Assembly (NCBI GenBank): GCA_934661375.1
Contig: CAKUJH010000006.1
Span: forward strand, 1-64,000
Length of the DNA: 64,000 nucleotides
Reading direction: 5' to 3'
Origin: an uncultured Victivallales bacterium
GTDB taxonomy: Bacteria > Verrucomicrobiota > Lentisphaeria > Victivallales > UBA1829
The notes under the pieces are model-generated. The model was not told where the DNA came from. It worked only from the letters and a program-made list of their open reading frames with translations, and did no database searches. The stretch's first letter is position 1; each line of letters opens with the position of its first letter. Both the position numbers and the translations under genes were made by a program. Below, piece by piece: positions 9,009 through 17,975 of this stretch.

Positions 9009-11486
9009 ATGATTGACAAGATGCTTATCCGCGGAGCAAAAGTCCACAATCTGAAAAATATAGATATAGACATTCCGCTGGGAAAGATTGCAGGTATAGC
9101 GGGTGTATCCGGTTCCGGCAAATCTTCGCTTGCGCTCGGCGTGCTGTATGCGGAAGGCTCGCGCCGCTACCTTGAAGCGCTCTCGACCTATACCCGACGG
9201 AGAATGACTCAGGCGACCAGAGCATCCGTCGACGAGGTTCTGTATGTCCCCGCCGCGCTCGCACTTCATCAGCGTCCGGGCGTTCCGGGCATCCGAAGCA
9301 CCTTCGGCACGGGAACGGAACTGCTGAACAGTCTGCGTCTGATGTATTCCCGTCTGGCAAATCATCGCTGTCCGAACGGACATTATCTTGCGCCGGCACT
9401 CGCAGCCGCGGCAGGGAAAGAGCTGGTATGTCCTGAATGCGGCGCACATTTTTGCGCTCCATCCGCGGAAGAACTGGCATTCAATTCGCAGGGAGCGTGC
9501 CAGAAATGCGGCGGCACCGGCACTGTGCGTACCGTCAATCTTGCTTCGCTTGTTCCTGATGATTCGCTTACCATTGACGGCGGCGCGGTCGCCCCGTGGA
9601 ACAGCCTGATGTGGTCGCTGATGACCGATGTCTGCCGCGCAATGGGAGTACGCACTGATGTGCCATTCCGCGATCTGACCGAACGGGAAAAAGAAATCGT
9701 CTATCACGGTCCCGCCGAGAAAAAACACATTTTTTATAAAGCCAAAAATTCCAATCAGGCGGGCGAGCTTGATTTCACTTACTACAATGCCGTATACACG
9801 GTGGAAAACGCCCTGGCGAAAGTCAAGGATGAAAGCGGCATGAAACGCGTGGAGAAATTTCTGAAGGAAGAAGTCTGCCCGGAGTGTCACGGTACGCGTC
9901 TGTCGGACACGGCACGTGCGCCGAAAGTAAGGGGAATTTCTCTGGATGCGGCATGTACCATGACGCTTTCCGAACTGGTGAAATGGGTTCACGGTGTGCC
10001 GGAAAGTCTGCCGGAGGAAATGCGGCAGATGGCGGAGAATATCTGTGAAGCCTTCCTGGACACAGCCAGACGGCTCATGGATCTGGGTCTCGGTTATCTG
10101 ACGCTTGACCGTTCAGCTTCAACGCTTTCCACGGGAGAACGTCAGCGGATGCAGCTTGCCCGCGCTGTACGCAACCGCACAACGGGCGTTCTTTATGTGC
10201 TGGACGAACCGTCCATCGGTCTGCACCCGTCAAACATTGTCGGGCTGACGGGTGTCATGCACGATCTGGTTGCCGACGGCAATTCCGTGATTCTGGTCGA
10301 TCATGATACGCAGATTCTGAAAAAAGCCGACTGGATCATTGAAATGGGACCGGAAGCGGGGGCAAAAGGCGGGCGTGTGATCGCCCAGGGAACGGTTCCT
10401 GCAATAGAAGAAAACCCGGCTTCACAGATCGGCGGATTTCTCTCAGGGAAAGCCGAAACTCTCATACGCCGGCGTGCCGCGCGAGACCGCATTTTTGAAT
10501 GCGGCACGATTCATCTTTCCACACTGCAGATACACACGGTAAAACCGCTTAAAGCTGATATTCCCAAAGGAAGGCTGACGGTGGTTACAGGAGTATCCGG
10601 TTCCGGCAAGACAACCATGGTGCTTGAAAGTCTTGTCCCTGCCCTGGAAGCCGGTACAGCAGGCAGGACGCTTCCCGCGCACATCCGCGAGATCCGCGCC
10701 GACGGAATTGCACATGTCAAACTGATTGACGCAACGCCCATCGGAGTCAATGTCCGCTCCACCGTCGCGACCTACGCAGGCGTTCACGATGAGCTGCGCA
10801 AGCTCTATGCGAAATCCCCCGACGCCAAAAAGAAAGGCTGCAAAGCAAGCGATTTTTCCTATAACACGGGATCGCTGCGCTGTCCCGGCTGCGATGGAAC
10901 TGGCGTGGTGAGTCTTGATGTGCAGTTCCTGCCGGACGTGGATATTCCGTGTCCCGACTGCCGCGGTTCCCGCTATGCGAAAACGGCATATGACATAAAG
11001 CTGACCAGCCCGACCGGGGAATCCGTTTCCCTGCCCGAACTGATGGACATGGATGTGAATTCCGCCATTGCTTTCTGCAAAGATATGAAAAACGTCAGCC
11101 AGAAACTGAATATTCTGAAGCAGCTGGGACTGGGTTACCTGACGCTCGGAGAAGAAACACCGGGACTTTCGGGCGGGGAAGCGCAGCGTCTCAAACTGGC
11201 GAGTGAAATCGGCAGAACACAGACCGATTCCGTTTTCATATTCGATGAGCCGTCCATCGGACTGCATCCGCTCGACGTACAGGTATTGCTCGGCGTGTTT
11301 CAGACCCTGCTTGACAATGGAGCAACCGTCGTTGTAATTGAACATGATCTGGATGTGATCCGCAATGCCGACTATGTGATTGACATGGGACCGGGCGGCG
11401 GAGACGCCGGAGGAACGATTGTGGCATACGGGACACCGGAGGAAATCTGCAGAAACAGATTCAGCATCACCGGACAGTATCTGTAA
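9009..11486 (+). CDS. UvrA-like ABC ATPase lacking the UvrB-binding domain
   Basis: The 825-residue soluble protein has the UvrA architecture of two ABC ATPase heads. Walker A GVSGSGKSSLALG is at about residue 32 and GVSGSGKTTMVLE at about 533. There are two signature/Walker B sets, both with DEPSIGLH. Zinc modules are visible (CPECGAHF with CQKCGGTG, and CPGCDGTG with CPDCRGSR). Canonical UvrA is about 940 residues; the missing length falls just after the first zinc cysteines, where the UvrB-interacting domain normally sits. It is therefore unlikely to act in standard excision repair with UvrBC. Short UvrA paralogues are known in DNA protection and drug self-resistance, but a role here is inference. 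GGAG lies upstream of the ATG. The stop abuts a degraded gene on the other strand. Confidence 0.85.
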   Translation: MIDKMLIRGAKVHNLKNIDIDIPLGKIAGIAGVSGSGKSSLALGVLYAEGSRRYLEALSTYTRRRMTQATRASVDEVLYVPAALALHQRPGVPGIRSTFGTGTELLNSLRLMYSRLANHRCPNGHYLAPALAAAAGKELVCPECGAHFCAPSAEELAFNSQGACQKCGGTGTVRTVNLASLVPDDSLTIDGGAVAPWNSLMWSLMTDVCRAMGVRTDVPFRDLTEREKEIVYHGPAEKKHIFYKAKNSNQAGELDFTYYNAVYTVENALAKVKDESGMKRVEKFLKEEVCPECHGTRLSDTARAPKVRGISLDAACTMTLSELVKWVHGVPESLPEEMRQMAENICEAFLDTARRLMDLGLGYLTLDRSASTLSTGERQRMQLARAVRNRTTGVLYVLDEPSIGLHPSNIVGLTGVMHDLVADGNSVILVDHDTQILKKADWIIEMGPEAGAKGGRVIAQGTVPAIEENPASQIGGFLSGKAETLIRRRAARDRIFECGTIHLSTLQIHTVKPLKADIPKGRLTVVTGVSGSGKTTMVLESLVPALEAGTAGRTLPAHIREIRADGIAHVKLIDATPIGVNVRSTVATYAGVHDELRKLYAKSPDAKKKGCKASDFSYNTGSLRCPGCDGTGVVSLDVQFLPDVDIPCPDCRGSRYAKTAYDIKLTSPTGESVSLPELMDMDVNSAIAFCKDMKNVSQKLNILKQLGLGYLTLGEETPGLSGGEAQRLKLASEIGRTQTDSVFIFDEPSIGLHPLDVQVLLGVFQTLLDNGATVVVIEHDLDVIRNADYVIDMGPGGGDAGGTIVAYGTPEEICRNRFSITGQYL

Positions 11487-11672
11487 TCAGCGGAAAAGCT
11501 CCGTGGACAGAAAGAGAACCGGCAATCCGTAAAGCACCCGGTTCTGATCAAGCAGGGACGGGTCCCCTGGCATCCGGAGAATTTCGAGTTCTCCGTGACG
11601 CAGACGGCAGAGATTGCCGCCATATTCCGGGGCGATGGCAATTTGCCAGTCATAAAACTGTAATGTCTGCAT
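11487..11672 (-). pseudogene. 5' fragment of an aldose 1-epimerase (galactose mutarotase-like) gene
   Basis: About 60 residues beginning MQTLQFYDWQIAIAPEYGG match the start of aldose 1-epimerase-like proteins, including the first-strand GGNLCRLRHGELEILR and the following YGLPVLF. Family members are about 280-350 residues, so more than three quarters is missing. The reading frame stops exactly where the convergent UvrA-like gene ends, which marks a deletion or insertion junction. It follows an aldolase fragment on the same strand, which suggests that a sugar-catabolic operon once stood here. Confidence 0.65.
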
Positions 11673-11744
11673 GTGCGTTTTTCTACAAAGCCAAATACAA
11701 AAAAGTTTGCTCATTTCTGATAATGACTCTGTGTTCCTGTCAGT

Positions 11745-12032
11745 TCAGCGAACCGCCGCAACCATGTCAGCAGCATCGCGATCGAGATCATCAAGTGATT
11801 TGCCCGCCTTGTAGAAAGCACTGCCGATACCCGCTCCCGCACAGACTTTCATGAAGTCCGGAAGATTTGCGGCGTTCACTCCGCCGACTGCAAGAATCGG
11901 CTTCTTGACAACCGCTTTGAGATCCTTCACATAACCGGGACCGAGAGCCGCCGGGAAGAGCTTGAGGTAATCCGCTCCCGCATGAATCGCGGTGAACGCC
12001 TCGCTCGCCGTGAAGAAACCGGGAATGGACAC
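11745..12032 (-). pseudogene. 3' fragment of a KDPG/KDPGal-type aldolase gene
   Basis: The frame from SIPGFFTASEAFTAIHAGAD to the stop matches the C-terminal half of 2-dehydro-3-deoxy-phosphogluconate/galactonate aldolases (Eda/DgoA family, normally about 205-215 residues). It has YLKLFPAALGP, containing the phosphate-loop Phe-Pro, then AVGGVNAANL and GAGIGSAFYK. Upstream the homology ceases and an in-frame stop occurs at 12075-12077. The half with the proton-relay Glu and the Schiff-base Lys is absent, so the fragment cannot be active. About 100 bases separate it from the regulator upstream. Confidence 0.7.
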
Positions 12033-12134
12033 ATTTCCGACCGTTGTTGATCGCCCGGGGAAGCGACGTCTGTTTCAGCCGTTCCGCGCCCGGAGCCGGG
12101 ATCACCACTCGGCGATGCCCATCGACCTGTTTCA

Positions 12135-13154
12135 TCAGGAAATGACCGGGATATTCTGGAGATTGACCAGCTCGGTGTCCAGATATTCCCGGATGACGAT
12201 GTCGGGATCGGCAATCTTTTTCAGGAGCATACGGTAGGCCTCGGCCCCGATCCGGAGCGGATGCTGATCCACGGTCGCGATGGGATAGATATTGCTGATG
12301 CCCCGGAGATTGCCGAAGCCGATCATGGCTTTCCTACCTTCCCATTCGATGCCCTGCTGCCGCATGCTGACGATCATCCGGAGAATGTCGTCATCGGAAC
12401 AGGAAACCACGGCAGAGAAGCCGGGATATTGTCGGCAGATGCGTTTCAGCAGCAGATTGGTCTCTCCGATCGTGTATTCCATCATCAGGAAGGTGCGCTG
12501 TTCATAATCCATGATTCCGGCCTCGCGCATGGCGTCATAATAGCCGCGCAAACGGTCCGGATTGCTTTGAACATGAATGAGCAGCACGATGTCCCGATGC
12601 CCTCGCCGGATCACTTCCTGCATCATCTGAAAAGCGGGGGGATAGGAATCGCAGGCCACATAATCCGGCAAGCTCAAGCTGCCGACTTTGTCTTCCAGAT
12701 ATATGACCGGAATCCCGATGTCCGGCAGCAGACCGTAGGCTGAGGATATGATCCCGTCCGTTTTCGTGTTTTTGAGCTTGTTCAAAGTCATGGTCAATTT
12801 ATTCGGCGGCGGCGCGATCAGGCTGACGACCGAATCGTCTTCCAACGCGGCCTCCTGCAGTCCTTCCGCCTGCAATGCCAGGAAAGGATGGTTGATCACG
12901 CCGATGAGAGCAATGTTTCTTTTCGGGAAAGCGGACTGGCGGACCACGATCATGCCCTGTCCGCCGCGGCCTCGTTTCAGATACCCTTCCGCGGCCAGCA
13001 GGGAGACTGCCTTGTTTGCTGTTTCCTTGTTCGCACTGAATCGGTCCGCAAGGATATATCCGGAGGGGAACCGTGAATTCAGCGCATATTTCCCGTCGTT
13101 CAGTTCTCCCCGCAGGACCTGAAGGATCGTTTCCATTTTATTTTTCTGAGGCAT
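12135..13154 (-). CDS. GntR/LacI hybrid transcriptional regulator (AraR-like architecture)
   Basis: This 340-residue regulator has a GntR-type winged helix at residues 1-70 (motif FSANKETANKAVSLLAAEGY). It is joined to a LacI-type periplasmic-binding-protein-like effector domain (IALIGVINHPF, DGIISSAYG, PDYVACDSYPPA, STDPL-like IATVDQHPLRIG). Such regulators repress sugar-utilisation genes until a sugar binds. The ATG at 13154 was chosen because GGAG lies nine bases upstream; in-frame ATGs at 13160 and 13169 lack good spacing. Its own promoter (13185-13213) overlaps one of two 18-bp direct repeats. The second repeat lies in the leader of the divergent pilin-like operon, so it probably controls both. 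Downstream on the same strand are only gene fragments. Confidence 0.85.
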   Translation of the reverse strand: MPQKNKMETILQVLRGELNDGKYALNSRFPSGYILADRFSANKETANKAVSLLAAEGYLKRGRGGQGMIVVRQSAFPKRNIALIGVINHPFLALQAEGLQEAALEDDSVVSLIAPPPNKLTMTLNKLKNTKTDGIISSAYGLLPDIGIPVIYLEDKVGSLSLPDYVACDSYPPAFQMMQEVIRRGHRDIVLLIHVQSNPDRLRGYYDAMREAGIMDYEQRTFLMMEYTIGETNLLLKRICRQYPGFSAVVSCSDDDILRMIVSMRQQGIEWEGRKAMIGFGNLRGISNIYPIATVDQHPLRIGAEAYRMLLKKIADPDIVIREYLDTELVNLQNIPVIS

Positions 13155-13184
13155 CGTCATGATCTCCATGTTCAGTTTCCAAGT

Positions 13185-13213
13185 AATATAGCATCGAATG
13201 TTGTATGGGTCAA
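13185..13213 (-). promoter_or_regulatory. Promoter of the GntR/LacI regulator
   Basis: Read on the minus strand: TTGACC, 17-base spacer, TATATT. The 18-bp repeat at 13196-13213 covers its -35 box and most of the spacer, consistent with autorepression. Confidence 0.75.
13196..13213 (+). promoter_or_regulatory. Candidate operator copy 1 (18-bp direct repeat)
   Basis: GAATGTTGTATGGGTCAA. It matches copy 2 at 16 of 18 positions and overlaps the -35 box of the regulator's promoter. Confidence 0.65.
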
Positions 13214-13241
13214 GAAAAATCAAAAGTTTTTTATTCTTTTC

Positions 13242-13269
13242 TTGACACCATGGATATTTCATGTATATT
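13242..13269 (+). promoter_or_regulatory. Promoter of the pilin-like/CBM9 operon
   Basis: TTGACA (13242-13247), 16-base spacer, TATATT (13264-13269). The predicted start near 13276 places operator copy 2 at about +12 to +29, a position suited to roadblock repression. Confidence 0.75.
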
Positions 13270-13287
13270 TACCTCAGAGCCGACAAA

Positions 13288-13305
13288 GAATATTATATGG
13301 GTCAA
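13288..13305 (+). promoter_or_regulatory. Candidate operator copy 2 (18-bp direct repeat)
   Basis: GAATATTATATGGGTCAA, followed by CATTC so that the ends GAAT and ATTC are inverted. It lies 92 bases from copy 1, in the leader of the pilin-like operon. Confidence 0.65.
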
Positions 13306-13326
13306 CATTCAGGAAAGGAGATCGTC

Positions 13327-14043
13327 ATGAAGAGAAACCAAGCAAATGCAGCATGGGTTTCGGAACGGAAAAAGCTTCAGGATTTTACTCTGACAGAGCT
13401 TCTGATCGTGATCGCGATCATCGCGATCCTGGCCGCGATGCTGCTGCCGGCATTGAACCGGGCCAGGGAAACGGCGCGCCGGATCATCTGTCTTTCCCAG
13501 CTGAAAACCATGGCATCGGCCACGCTGCTGTATGCAGACGGCAACCGGGAACACATACCGCCGGGACATCGTTACAATTCATGGAAAGGACCGGATTTCT
13601 GGTGGTCGATCCTGACACAGACGACCAATCCCAGAGCGGCACCCAGTTATTATGGCCGTCCAATGACCGGGTATTACAAGATTTATGTATGTCCGACCGA
13701 ACAATCACCGACCGGGGCAAGTCCCAATTTTCAGTATACGCATTACGGGATCAATTATAAATTCATGCATTTCAGTGCACCGGTCAGAAAAATGACCACG
13801 GCGCAAAACCCTTCCCAGGTCGTCATGCAGATGGATTCCAATCTCCGCACGTCTTATGCCATGCAATCCGACTTCAGCACAAGCAAGCGGCATGGAAGAG
13901 GAAGAACGAATTCTTCCTACCTGGACGGGCATGCGGAATTCCGGCTGCTGAGCAAAGACGCATATAGGGTGGAAAAATTGAACTCAGGTTATACCAACCC
14001 ATGTACCAAAGACGCCGCGACCTGCGCGGCGGAATGCAAATAA
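13327..14043 (+). CDS. Pilin-like protein with type II prepilin N-terminus (DUF1559-like)
   Basis: This 238-residue protein carries a prepilin leader and methylation motif followed by a hydrophobic helix (FTLTELLIVIAIIAILAAML, about residues 20-40). The usual Glu at +5 is present. The remaining globular region resembles the large Planctomycetes/Lentisphaerae family of pseudopilin-like proteins, including YLDGHAEF as the C-terminal H-x-DG signature. Its cellular role is not established. The ATG at 13327 follows a strong AGGAAAGGAG at good spacing. It heads an operon with an exported protein (gap 18 bases) and a CBM9 protein, under the divergent GntR/LacI regulator. Confidence 0.85.
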   Translation: MKRNQANAAWVSERKKLQDFTLTELLIVIAIIAILAAMLLPALNRARETARRIICLSQLKTMASATLLYADGNREHIPPGHRYNSWKGPDFWWSILTQTTNPRAAPSYYGRPMTGYYKIYVCPTEQSPTGASPNFQYTHYGINYKFMHFSAPVRKMTTAQNPSQVVMQMDSNLRTSYAMQSDFSTSKRHGRGRTNSSYLDGHAEFRLLSKDAYRVEKLNSGYTNPCTKDAATCAAECK

Positions 14044-14061
14044 AAGAGGAGCTGCCATACT

Positions 14062-14904
14062 ATGAAAAACAACAAACTGCTGCCGGTCTTCTGCTTCCTG
14101 ATGCTGGGTGTCCAGGGCTGGGCGGAATTCAAAACGAATCCGGATCCGCAAACGTTATGGATCGAAGACGGGGAAAACATCAAAGCCACGAACACCAATT
14201 TCGGCAACGGCTGGAACGCTACGGATATCGCCGTGAGCCCGAATCCTGACGGGGGGTTTTTCATGGAACAGAAAAAGCAGGGCAAGCCGCGGACCGGTCG
14301 CATGGTCCCGGTTTCGCCTGAATATCCTTATATCGTGTATGAAATCAACGAACTGGAAATGAAAAAAGGGTATCATGCGATCTGGCTGCCGCTGCTGGGC
14401 AGCGCCATGACGGTCATGGAAGGGAACGTGCAGAAAGGCGTTTTCGCGATCAATTACTATGAAAACAGCAAGCTGAAACCGAATGCGAAACAGTCGTTTA
14501 TCGGAATGGATATTCACGGCATGAAAGTCGGGTTCAAATACATCAAAGCAGTCAAGTTCCCGGATTATTATATCAAAGTGGAATCGCCTGCGTTCGCGGA
14601 GAAAAAATACTGCGCTCCGGGCGACAAAGTGAAATTCACCGTCTACCTGAAAGAAGAAGCCGAAGACGTTTCACTGCAGTTTTTCCGGTCGACGATCCTG
14701 CCACTGGCCATCAACGGGTCGAGCAAGCTCCAGCTGCTGCCGGCCAAAGACAGCGGCAACAAGGTGTGGATCGCGGAAATCACGCTGAAAACCATTTCAT
14801 CGAAGAATGATCTGGCGCCGCTGATCAAAGCGGTGATTCTGGGCAACGAAACCGCTCCGGATGCCTTATGGGGAAAAAGTTCCTATCTGTTCCGCGTCAA
14901 ATAA
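14062..14904 (+). CDS. Exported protein of unknown function
   Basis: This 280-residue protein has a signal peptide (MKNNKLLPVFCFLMLGVQGWA, cleavage near 21). I do not recognise the mature domain. It is likely beta-rich, with alternating hydrophobic and charged segments such as YPYIVYEINELEM and VKFTVYLKEEAEDVSLQFF, and may be a carbohydrate-binding or adhesin-like fold. It lies between the pilin-like gene and the CBM9 protein in one transcript. Isoleucine codons are strongly biased to ATC (15 of 18 by hand count), more than in the comparable exported gene at 19814 (6 of 10). This fits a different origin for the block. Confidence 0.65.
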   Translation: MKNNKLLPVFCFLMLGVQGWAEFKTNPDPQTLWIEDGENIKATNTNFGNGWNATDIAVSPNPDGGFFMEQKKQGKPRTGRMVPVSPEYPYIVYEINELEMKKGYHAIWLPLLGSAMTVMEGNVQKGVFAINYYENSKLKPNAKQSFIGMDIHGMKVGFKYIKAVKFPDYYIKVESPAFAEKKYCAPGDKVKFTVYLKEEAEDVSLQFFRSTILPLAINGSSKLQLLPAKDSGNKVWIAEITLKTISSKNDLAPLIKAVILGNETAPDALWGKSSYLFRVK

Positions 14905-14939
14905 AAATTTGAATATCCATAAAGTCAACGAGGTGCAGG

Positions 14940-17747
14940 ATGAATTTTCGCATGACAGGATTATTATCTCTTCTGTCGGTTATGGTCATGACCACCGGAG
15001 CGGATGTCAAAGCCGGGAAACTTCAGGGTGAAATCACGCTGGACGGCAAGCTGGATGAAGCGGTGTGGAAAGAGACGCCGGCACATTCGGATTTCAAAAT
15101 GCTGAAAGGCCGAAACAAACAGAACCGCAGGCCGACGCGGACCGAATTCCGGATCCTTTGCGATGAAAACCATATTTACATCGGATTGCGCTGCGAGGAA
15201 AAGGAGATCCGGCAGCTGGTCAAAACATGGACTGCCGGTCCGTCCGAAATGTGGCAGAATGATGCTGTGGAAATCTTCCTGGCACCTTGCGGACGGAAAG
15301 AAAAATATTATCAGTTCGCGCTCGGCGCCGCCAATTCAAGATTTGTGCAGTATTATGAAGAAGCGGGCAACACCACGCCCGAAACCTTTGGCGGACGGTT
15401 CGATTCGGCGGTGTTCTACGGCGATGATTTCTGGAGTGCCGAAATCCGGATCCCGCTGACTGCATTTTACCATACCCCGCATTCGGAATGGAGCACGAAA
15501 TGGCTGGTCAACGTAACGAGGAGCAGACCGAAGGCCGGCGAATACGCCACTTGGAGTCCGCTGCTGAACAAGTATCATGAACCTGGCTCGTTCCGGACCG
15601 TCAGCGGCTTCCCCGCCAAACCGGCCGGTCAGATCGCATCCATCGCAACAGCCGATGCAGCCTTGACCCGGTTCCGGGACGACCGGCATTATGACGGGAA
15701 ATTCAAAATCCGGATCGATTCGGAAAAAGCCGCGGAAAACCTGCATCTGAATCTTCATTCCGAACAGCTGGACAAAGATGCCGGACAGAAAATCAGCCTG
15801 AAACGCGGAAAAAACAGCATCACAATCCCGGCGGAGTTCAAACAGCCCGGCAAAATGACCATTACGATGGAACTGAAAAATTCCGACGACAAAGTGCTGG
15901 CGGAGCGTCAATACGTGCTGAATGCCAAGTATGAGCCGATCCGGATCGCATTCGACCGCCCGTTTTACTCGCAATGCTTCTTCCCTGGACAGGATGCCTC
16001 CCGGATCAAAGGACGGGTCCTGGTCTCAGCGGATATTCACGAAATCGCTTTATCCAGCGGAGGCAAAACTTACCGACTTCCGGTTCGCGGAGGGGTGGCG
16101 GCTTTTGATATTCAAAATACGCAGACTGAGGGAAAAATCGTCCTGAAAGCGGAATTCGAACAGGCAGGGGAGAAAACAGCGCAGACGCAGACGGTCCGGA
16201 TCCTGAAACCGACCGGAAGGAAAATGGTCTGGATCGAATCGCCCCGGCGACTGGTCATCAATGGGAAACGTTCTTTTGGTTTCGGCTGGTATGGCGGAGG
16301 CGGAAGAGGCGGCTTCCGGATTAGCCAGGCGTTCGCGGATAAATACCCCTCGCCCGCGGCGAAGCATCCGTTCAATTTCGGTTCGCCGGTTATGATGACC
16401 GCGCCGCAGTTGCTCCGCGGCACCCCGGTCAGCACCGAATACATGCTTGATACCGTCCCGTCGGAAATCATGAAAAAGAAGATCCGGCAGCGGATCGAGC
16501 AGAACAGTCAGCGGGATTTCGATTATTACTATCTGGCGGACGAGCCGGAATTCCATAACGTTTCCGCCGTCTACCTGGAGCACATGTATAAGCTGATCAA
16601 GGAACTGGACCCCTTCCATCCGGTCATGATCATCACGACGCGTCCGGAAGTTTTCATCGACTGCGCCGATATTCTGAATCCGCACATCTACATCAAGCCG
16701 ATAGTGGATGACCGCGGGCGGCGGACCCTGGGGACGCCGGTCAGCGCCGCGGCGGACGCCGCGCGTCAGATTCTCCATTCTGACCGGAAAGACAAGCTGA
16801 TCTTCGGCACGCCGCAGGTGTTCAATTACCGATATGTCAACCAGTATGCGGTTTTTCCCACTTTCGATGAGACAAATGCATGGATCTGGAGCCTGATCTG
16901 CTGCGGCGGCCAGGGACTGACTCCGTTCATTTATTACGATCACGCGTCCAGACCCGATCTGGATTTCGGAGTCGATTACATTTACAACTCCATTGACCGG
17001 CTTTCCGATTGGCTCACCGGCCCGAACGAAGCCGTCAAAGTGGACACCAGCGATAAAAATGTGGAAACTTCGCTGATCGAAGCCGAACGGGGGATCCTGC
17101 TGATCGCGGTCAATGTTTCACCGGAAAAACAGTCTCTGCGGATCAGTTCGCCCGTATTGAAAAAATATACCGAACTGTTCCGGTTCCGCGAAGAAGGCAA
17201 ACAGAAGATCGACGGGGATGGATTCTATCTGACTCTTGATCCGTATCAGGTCCATATTTACAGCTCGGGAAAACTGGATGAAGGGCTTTTCACGCTGTCC
17301 GAGCTTCGCAAAAAGATCGCGGCAGCGGAAAAGGATAGATGCTCCAGTCCGAGTATCCTTTTTGAAAAGGGCAAGCGGATTGAATTCAATTCTTCGCCGG
17401 TGAACGGGACCGATACATCGGTGCCGGAGGACAAGTTGTTTGACGGCGTGAGAAACATAACCGGCTGGCTGCCGCTGGTCGGGAAACACATTTGGATCGA
17501 ACTCGGATTCCGAAAGTTCACGGCTAAATTCACCCGGCTGCGGATTTACGGGGCAAATCTGGGCGTTCCTGATTTTTCCATTCTGAAATACGGTAAATGG
17601 ATCACCCTCAAGCCAACAGAAGTCAAATGCGAAAAATACCTGCTGGAACTGGATTTCGGACAGAAATACTCCACCGTGAAATGCCGCATCGACTGGAAAA
17701 AATGGATACGTGATTTCGAAATTTATGAAATCGAACTGATCCCATAG
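14940..17747 (+). CDS. Exported CBM9-domain protein with TIM-barrel-like core, probable glycan-active enzyme
   Basis: The 935-residue protein has a signal peptide (about 1-21). A carbohydrate-binding family 9-like domain follows at about 30-220 (GEITLDGKLDEAVWKE, WQNDAVEIFL, WSAEIRIPLTAF). A beta-rich linker leads to a probable TIM-barrel at about 420-720 with DYYYLADEPEFHN near 525. That DEPE stretch looks like an acid/base region of clan-A glycosidases. The C-terminus from about 800 resembles a discoidin-type domain (FDGVRNITGWLPLVGKHIWIELGF). It should act on an extracellular polysaccharide, but the family and substrate are not assignable. It is the last gene of the GntR/LacI-controlled block, with GAGG upstream of the ATG. 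Confidence 0.75.
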   Translation: MNFRMTGLLSLLSVMVMTTGADVKAGKLQGEITLDGKLDEAVWKETPAHSDFKMLKGRNKQNRRPTRTEFRILCDENHIYIGLRCEEKEIRQLVKTWTAGPSEMWQNDAVEIFLAPCGRKEKYYQFALGAANSRFVQYYEEAGNTTPETFGGRFDSAVFYGDDFWSAEIRIPLTAFYHTPHSEWSTKWLVNVTRSRPKAGEYATWSPLLNKYHEPGSFRTVSGFPAKPAGQIASIATADAALTRFRDDRHYDGKFKIRIDSEKAAENLHLNLHSEQLDKDAGQKISLKRGKNSITIPAEFKQPGKMTITMELKNSDDKVLAERQYVLNAKYEPIRIAFDRPFYSQCFFPGQDASRIKGRVLVSADIHEIALSSGGKTYRLPVRGGVAAFDIQNTQTEGKIVLKAEFEQAGEKTAQTQTVRILKPTGRKMVWIESPRRLVINGKRSFGFGWYGGGGRGGFRISQAFADKYPSPAAKHPFNFGSPVMMTAPQLLRGTPVSTEYMLDTVPSEIMKKKIRQRIEQNSQRDFDYYYLADEPEFHNVSAVYLEHMYKLIKELDPFHPVMIITTRPEVFIDCADILNPHIYIKPIVDDRGRRTLGTPVSAAADAARQILHSDRKDKLIFGTPQVFNYRYVNQYAVFPTFDETNAWIWSLICCGGQGLTPFIYYDHASRPDLDFGVDYIYNSIDRLSDWLTGPNEAVKVDTSDKNVETSLIEAERGILLIAVNVSPEKQSLRISSPVLKKYTELFRFREEGKQKIDGDGFYLTLDPYQVHIYSSGKLDEGLFTLSELRKKIAAAEKDRCSSPSILFEKGKRIEFNSSPVNGTDTSVPEDKLFDGVRNITGWLPLVGKHIWIELGFRKFTAKFTRLRIYGANLGVPDFSILKYGKWITLKPTEVKCEKYLLELDFGQKYSTVKCRIDWKKWIRDFEIYEIELIP

Positions 17748-17753
17748 AAGCTC

Positions 17754-17975
17754 TTAGTTTTTCATCTTTCTCCGGCTTTGGACCCTTCCGAAGATCCGGT
17801 CCTTGCCCCGGTTTTCCATGATACCAACCTTGCCGAAAGCATAATGCGGCGGCAGCGGCTGATATCCAAACAGTTTCGCCCCGCATTATAAAGCGGCTTT
17901 GTAATCATGTCCGAAACCGAAGAAATAGATATCCTGACGCGCCTTTTCCGCGGAACGTTTCTCGAACCATTCTAG
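17754..17975 (-). pseudogene. Fragment of a GH31 alpha-glycosidase gene, with internal stop
   Basis: On the minus strand, EWFEKRSAEKARQDIYFFG continues as FGHDYKAAL, then a TAA, then in the same frame CGAKLFGYQPLPPHYAFG. This closely follows the GH31 stretch D-x-YFFG-x-G-x-DYK-x-AL...G...PLPP-x-Y-AFG, which sits just before the catalytic barrel of alpha-glucosidases/xylosidases. After AFG the homology ends. About 70 residues remain of a protein normally 650-800 long, so it is a relic. It is fused directly to the truncated transposase in another frame, which marks a deletion junction near 17975. Confidence 0.5.

Noticed and set aside
11791..12135. A 114-residue open frame upstream of the aldolase fragment, reading VDGHRRVVIPAPGAERLKQ
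   Set aside because: It could be a frameshifted regulator tail, but it runs into the aldolase relic in the wrong frame and has no support as a gene.
13597..13760. Possible second reading frame through the first pilin-like gene
   Set aside because: The prepilin motif, ribosome-binding site and C-terminal signature are all in the 13327 frame.
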